A stretch of 64,000 nucleotides of DNA from an uncultured Flavobacterium sp. (GCF_946478785.1 NZ_CAMLDD010000026.1:17374-81373), one strand, 5' to 3'; positions 54,648-62,826 are shown, counted from the first letter of the stretch. Numbers and translations: made by a program. Notes: generated by a model from the letters alone, not told the origin.

Positions 54648-55175
54648 TTAGCAAAAAAAAACAGCCAAAAATGCTAATGCGGGTAATAGTGGCTTCCAAC
54701 TTTTTTTAATAACAACTTGTAAAACGTTATCGGACATGTTTCCTAAAACTTCTAAAGCTTGCTGTATATCTGAATCGGTAACTTGTGTGTGGGATGCTCC
54801 AAGTTCTACTTTCATTATTGCCCTTGCTAATTGAATCAAAAAGGCGTTATTAATGCTCGTAATTTTTTGGTCAGCTGTAACGCCCAAAGTTTTGCAAACA
54901 GCGGTAATATATGCCTCTGTGTTGTTTTCTGTTGGTGGTGCGTACTCCTTGATTAACAAACGAACGGTGTTTTTGCCTTTCTTGATATCGTTAATCAAAT
55001 CCCTCAGCATAGCACGGATGCCAAATTTTAAAGTTGTGAACTGCTCAAATTTCAAGTCTTTGCTCTGTGGAAATGGTATTTTTCCCTGCCAAGCTATTGA
55101 GGTTCTAATAAGGTTGCCCGGATTGTTGTTTCGTAAACCTCTTACGGTGTGATTATTCAGAAATGACTTCGACAT
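54648..55175 (-). CDS. Lysozyme/transglycosylase-like phage protein with membrane tail
   Basis: 175 residues. The N-terminal 'RGLRNNNPGNLI' and 'FTTLKFGIRAMLRDL', with 'YAPPTENNTEAYI', are typical of the structural muramidase-like proteins found in tailless membrane-containing phages and in some tailed phages. A C-terminal hydrophobic helix ('LLPALAFLAVFFC') would anchor it in a membrane. Likely opens the peptidoglycan during entry or release. It overlaps the 51-codon gene upstream. Confidence 0.8.
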   Translation of the reverse strand: MSKSFLNNHTVRGLRNNNPGNLIRTSIAWQGKIPFPQSKDLKFEQFTTLKFGIRAMLRDLINDIKKGKNTVRLLIKEYAPPTENNTEAYITAVCKTLGVTADQKITSINNAFLIQLARAIMKVELGASHTQVTDSDIQQALEVLGNMSDNVLQVVIKKSWKPLLPALAFLAVFFC

Positions 55176-55308
55176 CTTTTGGCTCTTTTGGGTTTAGGTC
55201 TTCTATCGTTTTTATAGCAAATTCAACTATTTTGAAGATTGCTAAGGCGTAAACTCCGAATTTCGATACAGTTCTTAAACCGTTTAATAATTTTTCAAAT
55301 TTTCCCAT
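55153..55308 (-). CDS. Tiny membrane protein of the phage element (51 residues), holin-like
   Basis: Starts at the ATG at 55308 ('MGKFEKLLNGLRTVSKFGVY'). One amphipathic to hydrophobic helix ('GVYALAIFKIVEFAIKTI') and an acidic tail ending 'DVEVISE'. It overlaps the lysozyme-like gene start by 23 bases; that place would suit a holin, but it could be a virion membrane protein. Confidence 0.6.
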   Translation of the reverse strand: MGKFEKLLNGLRTVSKFGVYALAIFKIVEFAIKTIEDLNPKEPKDVEVISE

Positions 55309-55311
55309 GAT

Positions 55312-55803
55312 TTAAGATTTAAAGTTTTTTCCAAAATATCCGGTTACTCTTTTTCCTTTTCGTGTAACTCCTGAACCGTTTGGAGTGATACACAAACTCA
55401 GTTCCTGAATTACAATAACCTGACTTTTTAAATTCATTAGAACATGATACGTTTGACTTGTCCCGAGAGTAGTATTTTTGATTGTACAAATCATTTTTTG
55501 ATACTCTTTTTCTTGGTTTCCCGATTTACCCTGAGAATTGACAATTTCAAGACCTTTTTTTCCTTGACCGGAATAAGGTGCTACTGTGGCAGTCATTAAA
55601 CCCATTTTTGTAGCCCTCCAAGCATTTACAATTGTATCGCCTTCGAATGCACCTTTTCTAATCTTTGAATAGGTTGCACCGCTACGCTTATACTGCTGTT
55701 GTTGTGCTTGTGGTGCTTGCTGTCTTTGTGGAGCAAATGACGCGTTTTGCGCTCTTACTGGGTAAAAATTACCGTCTGTGCCTTTGTAATATTGTTGTGA
55801 CAT
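55312..55803 (-). CDS. Phage-element protein with Gln-rich N-terminus
   Basis: 163 residues. N-terminal 'YYKGTDGNFYPV' then a Gln/Ala/Arg-rich stretch (20-40), then a basic, beta-rich domain ('KIRKGAFEGDTIVNAWRATK'). The basic region could bind DNA; single-stranded DNA binding proteins of small phages are of similar size. No family is recognised. Confidence 0.6.
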   Translation of the reverse strand: MSQQYYKGTDGNFYPVRAQNASFAPQRQQAPQAQQQQYKRSGATYSKIRKGAFEGDTIVNAWRATKMGLMTATVAPYSGQGKKGLEIVNSQGKSGNQEKEYQKMICTIKNTTLGTSQTYHVLMNLKSQVIVIQELSLCITPNGSGVTRKGKRVTGYFGKNFKS

Positions 55804-55805
55804 GA

Positions 55806-55985
55806 TTATTGTAGATTTTGATTACTAATTACTTCTTTTGGCTTTTTGAACATTTTCCACAATGTTGCAATTCCTATAACAACCTGAATTGCGATTTTTA
55901 TAATCTCACTCGTTGGAGTGGGAGCGGGAAAGGTTTCAACTCCTTGAATTGCACCTATCCCGACTGTACCAGTTAAAAAATGCAT
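55806..55985 (-). CDS. Tiny membrane protein of the phage element (59 residues)
   Basis: Reads 'MHFLTGTVGIGAIQGVETFP', then a helix 'EIIKIAIQVVIGIATLWKMF' and a Lys-rich end. Stop-start overlap with the gene before it at 55985. One-helix membrane protein, probable virion component. Confidence 0.6.
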   Translation of the reverse strand: MHFLTGTVGIGAIQGVETFPAPTPTSEIIKIAIQVVIGIATLWKMFKKPKEVISNQNLQ

Positions 55986-56494
55986 TATCTGCGACCTCTT
56001 TTTGATGAACTACTACCCATTTTTTTGTAGAAGAAAAGACCTCCGCAAATGACACCTGCACCAATCAATAAATGTGACCAATGTTTTTTGAACCATGCAT
56101 TTATCCCGTAATCAGCTACCGTACTTGCTACAGTTCCGAGTGTTTGCTTTGTTGAATCCGAAGCTTGTAAAATCAATTCGTCAGTTACACCTTTTGAAAA
56201 GGTTTTTAAAGTACTTCCTGCAACCTGACCAACGTTTGCGCCTGCAAGTTGTGCCTGTTGTTGTGCTACCTGAGCATAGTATTCTGCCTGTGCTTGGTTT
56301 CCAGCCTCTATAGCTGCTTTTTCTGCTTTTTTCGCCTCATGTGCCTCACTTAATCCAGATACGACATTTTGAGCTAAGCCACCAACTACGGGTACCATAG
56401 ATAAAAGCGGTGTACCGATTTTAACCACGTTTTTAAGCGAAATTTGTTTCGCTCCCTTTTTGATAGCCTTCCCGATTTTTTTAAAGAATCCCAT
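55985..56494 (-). CDS. Phage-element protein with Ala/Gln-rich coiled region and membrane helix
   Basis: 169 residues. N-terminal basic amphipathic helix ('FFKKIGKAIKKGAKQI'), a small hydrophobic region with Gly ('PLLSMVPVVGGLAQNVV'), a long Ala/Gln/Glu-rich helix (50-95), and a C-terminal membrane helix ('HLLIGAGVICGGLFFY') with a basic tail. The form is like minor capsid or DNA-ejection proteins of small phages. The 1-base overlap with the candidate capsid gene shows tight coupling. Confidence 0.65.
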   Translation of the reverse strand: MGFFKKIGKAIKKGAKQISLKNVVKIGTPLLSMVPVVGGLAQNVVSGLSEAHEAKKAEKAAIEAGNQAQAEYYAQVAQQQAQLAGANVGQVAGSTLKTFSKGVTDELILQASDSTKQTLGTVASTVADYGINAWFKKHWSHLLIGAGVICGGLFFYKKMGSSSSKRGRR

Positions 56495-57213
56495 TATCCT
56501 TCAATTCTACATAAAAGGTTAACGATATTCCCTTGTGACTTTCTGATGTTTACAGAAGTGACACCAAATAAAGGAATTTGAATTTTTGAAGCAAAACCAC
56601 TCAATACAGTACCGTCCTGCTTTACGTAGGCTACTGGGTCGATTTCACGGCTTAAACATTTCAATTCGTGCAATGTGTATTTTACTACTACACCATTCAT
56701 GAAAGTGTAAGCGATTTCAGTAATATCTGCGGAATTGTCTAATAAAGCCAAATCGCAATGCTCGATATCAAAAGTTTTGTCTTTGTCATCGGATGACATT
56801 GATTTGTTTTCAAAAGCAAGAACAGATTCAGCAAGTTGTGGCTCTTCGATTGTATTCAACACATAAGTGTTTGCTGTTTTCAATCCCTGCAACTCGATTT
56901 TGATAACGTCTTTTTCGTCCAAAAAGATGTAACCATTTTCGGCAATCTCACAAACTGCAAGTGTTTTGTAAGTTGCATCAGCTGAAACTGCATCGCCATT
57001 GAAAGTAGTAAGCAAAATAAAGTCCATTAAAGACATAAAGCCTTTTGTAATCTCCAAGTTGCCACTTTTGCGCTCAACTTCGATTTTAATTTGCTCAGTT
57101 GTCAATTCCTCGACACCAATAGACAAAGAAAGTAACAAGCCTCCGAAGGATTTGTTTTGGGTAATCGTTCCCGATTTGGTAAGGTTCTTACCTTGTGAAT
57201 TAAAAATTTCCAT
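56494..57213 (-). CDS. Candidate major capsid protein of the phage element
   Basis: 239 residues, beta-rich throughout with no signal peptide or membrane helix. First gene after the terminator at 57263, i.e. the head of the structural block, with an AT-rich leader. Strand-rich soluble protein of this size, followed by membrane proteins and the lysozyme-like protein, suggests a jelly-roll capsid protein. No sequence signature supports this; it is an inference from order and composition. Confidence 0.5.
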   Translation of the reverse strand: MEIFNSQGKNLTKSGTITQNKSFGGLLLSLSIGVEELTTEQIKIEVERKSGNLEITKGFMSLMDFILLTTFNGDAVSADATYKTLAVCEIAENGYIFLDEKDVIKIELQGLKTANTYVLNTIEEPQLAESVLAFENKSMSSDDKDKTFDIEHCDLALLDNSADITEIAYTFMNGVVVKYTLHELKCLSREIDPVAYVKQDGTVLSGFASKIQIPLFGVTSVNIRKSQGNIVNLLCRIEG

Positions 57214-57262
57214 GTTTTTTCATAATTGATTTATAATTATTTTCAGAGGCAAAAAAAGGCAC

Positions 57263-57287
57263 AAAAAAACCGCACTATTTGCGGTTT
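57263..57287 (-). terminator. Terminator after the small regulator gene
   Basis: AAACCGCA-CTATT-TGCGGTTT with seven A on the low-coordinate side, i.e. a T-run on the minus strand. It separates the regulator from the structural block. Confidence 0.85.
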
Positions 57288-57345
57288 GTTCTTTTCTGTA
57301 CTTTATTGTGCAATATTGTATTTTATATGTCGTTTTGATTTGTGT

Positions 57346-57507
57346 TTATTTGGCACTAATTTTGAAATATCGGTTTATATGGTCAAGACAAACAATTTGT
57401 ATTACATACTCTTTCTTTATATCAGAAATGTATTTTTTTGCAGTATTCAAATGGACACCCATCGATGAGGCTAATTCTTTAGCGGTAATTACTTTTAATG
57501 TTTCCAT
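57346..57507 (-). CDS. Small helix-turn-helix protein of the phage element (53 residues)
   Basis: Reads 'METLKVITAKELASSMGVHL' then 'NTAKKYISDIK'. 'ITAKELASSMGVHLNTAKKY' is a clear helix-turn-helix of the kind found in small phage regulators and excisionases. Probably controls the element's own promoters. Followed by a terminator. Confidence 0.75.
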   Translation of the reverse strand: METLKVITAKELASSMGVHLNTAKKYISDIKKEYVIQIVCLDHINRYFKISAK

Positions 57508-57554
57508 GTTATTAGGTTTTGGGTTAGAAAGGGGAGGGGTGCAACCCTCCTTTT

Positions 57555-57779
57555 TTAGTTGAACAAATCAAACTGTATTACTGGCAATTTACTTACATCT
57601 ACGAGGGGGACGAAAATTTCATTTTCGCTTAGTGCTTGTTTAGGTAAATGGAACTTACATTTGTCACGCTTGAACGTGATTTCTGTAAATTTTGTACACA
57701 TTCCTGCATCACGGGTAGCGGTGTGATGTAGGAATTTTGAATTATCGAATGAGGCGCAATTTTCGCATGTTTCAGCCAT
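57555..57779 (-). CDS. Small Cys-rich protein of the phage element
   Basis: 74 residues with 'CENCASF', then a Cys in 'GMCTKF' and one in 'DKCKFH', a four-Cys pattern that could bind zinc. Small zinc proteins with nucleic-acid roles are common near phage replication genes. The gap from 57780 to 58055 contains repeat copy B. Confidence 0.65.
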   Translation of the reverse strand: MAETCENCASFDNSKFLHHTATRDAGMCTKFTEITFKRDKCKFHLPKQALSENEIFVPLVDVSKLPVIQFDLFN

Positions 57780-57961
57780 ATTTTCAGATTTAGTAAATTA
57801 ACACTTTTGTTAAATGAATCCCGACTATCATTAGTCGGGATTTTGAACTTTTTTGAACTCAGATAAAAGCCATTTACAAACGGCTATAAAATCTTGAAAA
57901 TTCAGTATCATTTTTGTAAGAATTTAGATTGATTTTTGTTTTACATAAGTTTTTTTATGTT

Positions 57962-58061
57962 TCAACGTTATTTTTAGTGTTTGATCCTGGAAAAAGTTGC
58001 ATGTTTTAACGTTGTTTTAGTCAGCTGCAGAAAAGATCCGGAACAAGTTTTAACGTTATTT
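57962..58061. repeat. Three-fold AACGTTRTTT repeat block, copy B
   Basis: AACGTTATTT (57964), TCCTGGAAAAAG (about 57985), AACGTTGTTT (58008), TCAGCTG (58021), AACGTTATTT (58052). Same words and order as copy A at 52516-52614, in the same direction. The last unit overlaps the stop of the next gene. Confidence 0.7.
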
Positions 58062-58301
58062 CTTTTTAAACAAAGCATTAAAATGACCTTTGAATCCATC
58101 TACATGATATTTTAAATCACGTAAATCATTTTTAGCGGTATGAAGTTGAGTTCTTAAATCCTCAATTTCTTTCAATTTCTTTAAATAATTGACTGTACAA
58201 TATTCTACAGCTTTAGAATTTGTATTGATTTCAAAACGAAGTTTAACCTCGTTTACTGTGTTTTCAAAATCTTCTGAGATGTTTCTTAAATCTATATTCA
58301 T
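58056..58301 (-). CDS. Small coiled-coil protein of the phage element
   Basis: 81 residues with a predicted helical, heptad-like centre ('LKEIEDLRTQLHTAKNDLRDL') and a basic end. Lies 11 bases downstream of the rep gene and is probably translated with it. It could help Rep or bind DNA. Confidence 0.6.
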   Translation of the reverse strand: MNIDLRNISEDFENTVNEVKLRFEINTNSKAVEYCTVNYLKKLKEIEDLRTQLHTAKNDLRDLKYHVDGFKGHFNALFKKK

Positions 58302-58312
58302 AAGCTTAGTTT

Positions 58313-59440
58313 TTAAAGGTTTACACCTATGTTTTGTAAAAATTTGTTACTACGTTCGTTATTGATAATTTGAGTTTTTAAATTCTTATCACGGTTTTTT
58401 AAATCATCAATAAGCTTTTTTGCTTTGGTTTTAGTTCTTGACCTTGAAACAGGACAATCAATTAAATGTGTAAAACCAAGTAATTTTTCTTGGTCAAATC
58501 CTAATTTTATTAGGTTCTCGATGTAAAATTGTACCATAATATCGGAGGGGTTTAATTCTTTATCTACTTTCGATTTGGCTTTAGGCTCTATGTAGTGAAC
58601 AATGCCACTTTTAGCGATTAATGCCAAATCTCGGGGACTGGCTTTTAATAAATCGAAAAAGGTTTTAAAATCAGCTTTAAAGCCTTGTTTACATAAATAT
58701 TCCTTGTGTTTATGTGCTTTGATTGTAAACTCATATCTAACAAGATTATCAATTACGCTTGCTTTCATCGGCTCGAGAAAAGCCTTATAAAAGGTGATAG
58801 ACTTTGATAGCAATTCAAAGCCTTTATGATAAATTTTACAGTAAGGTGTTGTATTTGTTGCTTTTTCACGTTTATTGAAGTCTAAACCAAGATTATTAGT
58901 GTTTTTGATAGAATTGGATTGCGAAATGTGATGTAGTAAAGGTTTTTTTCCTGAATTTGGATTTTCAAGGATTAAAGAAAATGCAGTTTTTAAACTCTTT
59001 AAATCAATGAGTTGATTAATGCAAATATCGATATCAGAAACAAGGCCTTCCAAAAAGTCCTTAGTAGAAATCCTAATAACACCAAATGAATTAATATCGT
59101 CAACAATAGAACGATAATTTTCGGCAGTAATGCCCTCAAAATACTTTGATTTAAGCATCTTAGCCGAAATCTGAAAAACGATGTATTCATGCGCTTGTTT
59201 TTTTGAATCTATAAAGGCTTTGATATAAAACCTATACGTAATTCCGTTAATGATTTTTGTGAATGGTTCAGCTTTGCGATAGTTATCGCCAAGTTTTTGC
59301 TGTTCTGTTCCGTCATCGTCTAAGTGTGCGATATCAGGATAATACGCTATAAAGTCCGTAATCAACCGTTTATCAAGGATTTTTACCTTTTCCAGTTTTA
59401 CACGAATCTTTAGCGAATCTATTAAGCCAGTGTTAAACAT
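58313..59440 (-). CDS. Putative replication initiation protein (filamentous-phage gpII / Rep-like)
   Basis: 375 residues. The layout follows rolling-circle initiators of filamentous phages: N-terminal 'LIDSLKIRVKL', a central 'VSDIDICINQL' that corresponds to the R-x-D-x-x-x-D strand of these proteins, 'YCKIYHKGFELL' with the Tyr-rich motif, and 'NLVRYEFTIKAHKH' near residue 230. A basic C-terminus follows. It would nick the double-stranded form to start strand displacement. First gene of the minus-strand set, next to the right dif-like site. Family assignment rests on motif order only. Confidence 0.6.
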   Translation of the reverse strand: MFNTGLIDSLKIRVKLEKVKILDKRLITDFIAYYPDIAHLDDDGTEQQKLGDNYRKAEPFTKIINGITYRFYIKAFIDSKKQAHEYIVFQISAKMLKSKYFEGITAENYRSIVDDINSFGVIRISTKDFLEGLVSDIDICINQLIDLKSLKTAFSLILENPNSGKKPLLHHISQSNSIKNTNNLGLDFNKREKATNTTPYCKIYHKGFELLSKSITFYKAFLEPMKASVIDNLVRYEFTIKAHKHKEYLCKQGFKADFKTFFDLLKASPRDLALIAKSGIVHYIEPKAKSKVDKELNPSDIMVQFYIENLIKLGFDQEKLLGFTHLIDCPVSRSRTKTKAKKLIDDLKNRDKNLKTQIINNERSNKFLQNIGVNL

Positions 59441-59491
59441 ATCAAAAAGATTAGGATTAACAAGTTGACTATCAGGTATATGTTATATAAA

Positions 59492-59519
59492 GTGAACCAT
59501 AATTTATATTATGTAAAAT
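59492..59519. repeat. Right dif-like attachment site
   Basis: GTGAACCATAA-TTTATA-TTATGTAAAAT. It resembles the Escherichia coli dif halves GGTGCGCATAA and TTATGTTAAAT with a 6-base centre, more closely than the left copy does. The rest of the gap 59441-59788 is AT-rich with no gene. Confidence 0.7.
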
Positions 59520-59788
59520 AGAAAATTTGAGTCATTTATTTGCTACTGCCTATATCCTAAAATTTTTATAAAAAACAGCTGAGACAATAAACATACATGA
59601 TGTTTTCTACAAGACATTAGACCCCTAAATATAAGATAATGAGTAAATTGGTAAAATTAAATTAATATTATTTAATTAATTTAAGTAAAAAATCAAGATT
59701 TTGTAAATCATTTGTTTTGCTGTAACCAATATACCATAGTGATTTATTATTTTATTATTTTTACATTTGATTACATTTAAAATTAACT

Positions 59789-61705
59789 ATGAATACAATT
59801 GCTGAGCACATTGCGGATTTTTTAAAAGAATATCCGCCATTTGATAATTTGACTTTTCAAGAGCTCTTTAATATTGCAAGCAACATCCGTGTAATAAATT
59901 TAGAAAAGCATGCCGTATTGTTTCAAAATAACGATATACTGCATGATAGTTTCTATGTAGTATCTACCGGAATTATTAACCTGACTACAATTGCTGATGC
60001 AGAGGAAACTATTATAAACAAATGTCATGAAGGTGATATTTTTGGTTTGCGTCCGTTTTTTGCAAAAAATAATTACATGATGACTGCTAAAGCACGTGAA
60101 GAGAGCATTGTGTATGCTATTCCAATTGCTGTTTTCAGACCATTTGTAGCAAACAATTCGGATGTTTTAAATTTTTTATTAGAAAGTTTTGCAATTAACT
60201 CCCGCCATACAAAAGACACTATAAATACTGGCAATAAATTGATTTCTGATAACGGATTTTATTCGGATACCCAATCAGAAATGCAATACATCCAGTCACT
60301 TAACTACAACAATTCGCCATTAACAACTACAGCTGATAAGATTGTAAAAGATATTGCCATTTTAATGACAGACTCAATGGTTGATAATATTGTTGTCTGC
60401 GAAAACAACAATCCAATAGGTATTTTGACTGATGCTGACTTATCTTCAAAAATAGCGACAGGTCGTTTTCCAATAACAGAGACTATAGATAAAATCATGT
60501 CATCGCCCGTTGTCACTGTTATTGAAAATGTTTCTTTGGCAGAAGCCCAGTTATTGATGTTAAAACATAATGTTACGCATTTGTGTGTTACAAAAGATGG
60601 TACAAATAAATCTGTTGTTAAGGGAATTATTTCCGAACATGATTTAATTGTAGCTCAGGCCAGTAATCCCGGTGTATTAATTAAAGAAATTAAGCGCTCA
60701 CAATTACCAAAAGATTTAAAACAGATACGTGATCGATTATCTGATTTAATTCAGAACTCCATTCAAAAAAATATTCCAATTTCACACATTTCTAATATAG
60801 CCAACGAAATAAACCTGGCACTCATAAAACGAGCCGTTGAATTATCAATATTGGATTTAGGCTCCCCTCCTGCCCGTTTTGCATGGTTAAGTATTGGCAG
60901 CCAAGGCAGAAAAGAACAGCTATTGCTTACAGATCAGGATAGTATTTTGATTTTTGAAGATGTTACACCTGAAAAATACAGAGAAGTGAAAGATTATTTT
61001 TTAAGATTGGCCAAAAGAACAACATCTCTATTAGAAAAAGTAGGTTATGAATTTTGTCCTAACGGGCATATGGGAAGCAATATGTTATGGTGTAAATCGC
61101 TGACTGACTGGATAAAACAATACAACAGTTGGATGAATACTCCAGGTGAAAACAGTAATGATCTGAGCAGTATTTTCTTTGATTATGAGATTGTTTTTGG
61201 AGAACCAAAAATTGAGGAGGCTATTGAAAATATTATTTTTAAGAATGCGATTAATAATCCTTTGTTCTTTGACTTTTTAGGAAATGATGCCCTAAAAAAG
61301 AACTCACCATTAAGTTTTTTCAAAAAATTTATTTTGGAAGAAGAAGGCCCATATAAAATGAAATTTGATATTAAAACAAGAGCATTGATGCCTTTAATCG
61401 ATGCTGCGAGATTATTAATATTAAGCTTTAATATAAAAGGAATTAAAAATACTTACCTAAGGTTTAAGCAACTCGCAATTTCAGATTCAAAAAATGCTGA
61501 AATCTATTTAAGTTGCGCTGAAGCATTTTTGACATTGTTGAAGTTTAGAACAGTTGAAGGATTGAAAAATGACGATTCTGGTCAATATATCAATATTAAG
61601 GAACTATCTAAAACGGATAAAGAAAAATTAAAAAATGCGTTAGCTCCTATGCGTGATCTGGAGGAATTAATTAAAAGCAAATTTCAACTCACACAATTTT
61701 CATAA
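59789..61705 (+). CDS. cNMP-binding / CBS / nucleotidyltransferase (DUF294) signalling protein
   Basis: 638 residues. N-terminal cyclic-nucleotide-binding-like domain (about 1-135, 'GDIFGLRPFFAKNN'), two CBS domains (about 175-300, with 'NNPIGILTDADLSSKI' and 'VKGIISEHDLIV'), a DUF294 nucleotidyltransferase domain with 'GSQGRKEQLLLTDQDSILIF' (about 372-391, the G-S-x-G-R and D-x-D metal motif), and a helical DUF294 C-terminal part. Such proteins act as ligand-controlled nucleotidyltransferases; target unknown. The next gene begins 1 base after its stop, a conserved pairing in this group. Confidence 0.9.
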   Translation: MNTIAEHIADFLKEYPPFDNLTFQELFNIASNIRVINLEKHAVLFQNNDILHDSFYVVSTGIINLTTIADAEETIINKCHEGDIFGLRPFFAKNNYMMTAKAREESIVYAIPIAVFRPFVANNSDVLNFLLESFAINSRHTKDTINTGNKLISDNGFYSDTQSEMQYIQSLNYNNSPLTTTADKIVKDIAILMTDSMVDNIVVCENNNPIGILTDADLSSKIATGRFPITETIDKIMSSPVVTVIENVSLAEAQLLMLKHNVTHLCVTKDGTNKSVVKGIISEHDLIVAQASNPGVLIKEIKRSQLPKDLKQIRDRLSDLIQNSIQKNIPISHISNIANEINLALIKRAVELSILDLGSPPARFAWLSIGSQGRKEQLLLTDQDSILIFEDVTPEKYREVKDYFLRLAKRTTSLLEKVGYEFCPNGHMGSNMLWCKSLTDWIKQYNSWMNTPGENSNDLSSIFFDYEIVFGEPKIEEAIENIIFKNAINNPLFFDFLGNDALKKNSPLSFFKKFILEEEGPYKMKFDIKTRALMPLIDAARLLILSFNIKGIKNTYLRFKQLAISDSKNAEIYLSCAEAFLTLLKFRTVEGLKNDDSGQYINIKELSKTDKEKLKNALAPMRDLEELIKSKFQLTQFS

Positions 61706-61706
61706 T

Positions 61707-62303
61707 ATGCTCGACTGGCTTAAAAACATTAATAAAGAATATCCTGATTTTTGGAAAGACTATCTTAGCAAGTTTGAAACAAAGCCAAACAGATTTGTAG
61801 TAATATCTACCGAAACTTCAGGACTAAACCCATTGAAAGATGTAATTTTATCTATGGGTTCTTTTGCTATTGTTAATGACAGCATCATAATTCAGGATAA
61901 TTTTGAAGCCGTTTTATTGCAATATAAATACCTTCATGACAATGGTTTATCAAACGAGTTTATAATTGAAAGCAAGATGAAAAAGCTTCAGGAAAATGAG
62001 GCACTTCAGACTTTTATAGAATATTTAGGAAATGCTGTTTTAGTTGGTCATCATGTTAATTTTGATATTGAAATGATAAATGCTGCGCTTGAGAGACTAG
62101 ATTGCGGCAGACTAAAAAATGAAGCCTTGGATATCGATGTCATGTACAGAAAGTTACAGGATATTAATGATAAGCAATTTTCTTTGGACGATTTATGTGA
62201 GATTTACAAAATTCCAAAAAGTGACAGAAATTCCTCGGCAGAAGATGCTTATAGAATTGCTTTATTGTTTTTAAAACTTAAATCCAGATTAGGAATTAAA
62301 TAA
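61707..62303 (+). CDS. DnaQ-like 3'-5' exonuclease fold protein with altered active site
   Basis: 198 residues. The exonuclease fold is clear: motif I region 'VVISTETSGLNPLKDVIL', motif II 'VGHHVNFDIEMINAAL', motif III region 'SDRNSSAEDAYRIALLF'. In motif I the first catalytic Asp of D-x-E is Ser, and in motif III the His is replaced by Asn; Glu and the other Asp remain. So metal binding is doubtful and it may be a binding subunit. Its frame is tied to the CBS/nucleotidyltransferase gene (1-base gap), so they probably work together. Confidence 0.88.
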   Translation: MLDWLKNINKEYPDFWKDYLSKFETKPNRFVVISTETSGLNPLKDVILSMGSFAIVNDSIIIQDNFEAVLLQYKYLHDNGLSNEFIIESKMKKLQENEALQTFIEYLGNAVLVGHHVNFDIEMINAALERLDCGRLKNEALDIDVMYRKLQDINDKQFSLDDLCEIYKIPKSDRNSSAEDAYRIALLFLKLKSRLGIK

Positions 62304-62313
62304 GCATTATTTA

Positions 62314-62826
62314 TTAATAAGTAATTGCGGCAAATATTGGATAATCATTTATTTTAACTCTTCCGTTTAGAAAAGAAAGTTCCATTAAAAAATTAAACTG
62401 AATGATTTCACCTCCTAATTCATTTACTAAGTCAGCAAGTGCCTTAGCTGTTCCGCCAGTTGCCAAAACATCATCGTGAATCAAAACCTTATCTCCTTTT
62501 TTAATAGCATCAATATGTATTTCTAAGGAGTCTGTTCCGTATTCTAAATCATAAGATGCCGAAATAGTTTCGAAGGGAAGTTTTTTAGGCTTTCGGACAG
62601 GAACAAAGCCTGCATTTAATCGGTCGGCCAATAACATTCCGAAGAAAAAACCTCTGCTTTCTGCTCCTATTACTTTATCAATTTTTTGCCCATTTAAAGA
62701 ATTGATTAAAATTTTTAGACATTCTTCTCTTGCATTTGGGTCATTTAGTAAAGGAGTGATATCTTTAAATAAAATTCCTTCTTTAGGAAACCCCTGAATA
62801 TCACGTATATAATTTTCTAACTTCAT
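62314..62826 (-). CDS. apt: Adenine phosphoribosyltransferase
   Basis: 170 residues, full length. PRPP motif 'VLIHDDVLATGGTAKA' and 'VIGAESRGFFFG', and 'PVRKPKKLPFE', the APT-specific loop. It salvages adenine to AMP. Converges with the exonuclease-like gene with a 10-base gap. Confidence 0.95.
   Translation of the reverse strand: MKLENYIRDIQGFPKEGILFKDITPLLNDPNAREECLKILINSLNGQKIDKVIGAESRGFFFGMLLADRLNAGFVPVRKPKKLPFETISASYDLEYGTDSLEIHIDAIKKGDKVLIHDDVLATGGTAKALADLVNELGGEIIQFNFLMELSFLNGRVKINDYPIFAAITY

Larger units (their letters stand above)
52385..59519. mobile_element. Small prophage-like element with dif-like ends (probable XerCD-integrated ssDNA phage)
   Basis: About 7.1 kb, all genes on the minus strand, tightly packed and overlapping. 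It holds a filamentous-phage-like replication protein, a small helix-turn-helix protein, a lysozyme-like protein with a membrane tail, a candidate capsid protein, and at least five tiny single-helix membrane proteins. It lacks an integrase, terminase, portal, tail genes or any Walker-A packaging ATPase. Both ends carry a 28-bp site like dif, where the host XerC/XerD recombinases act. Size and gene types fit a tailless phage with a single-stranded genome and perhaps an inner membrane, similar in outline to Flavobacterium phage FLiP; that likeness is inference. Confidence 0.75.
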
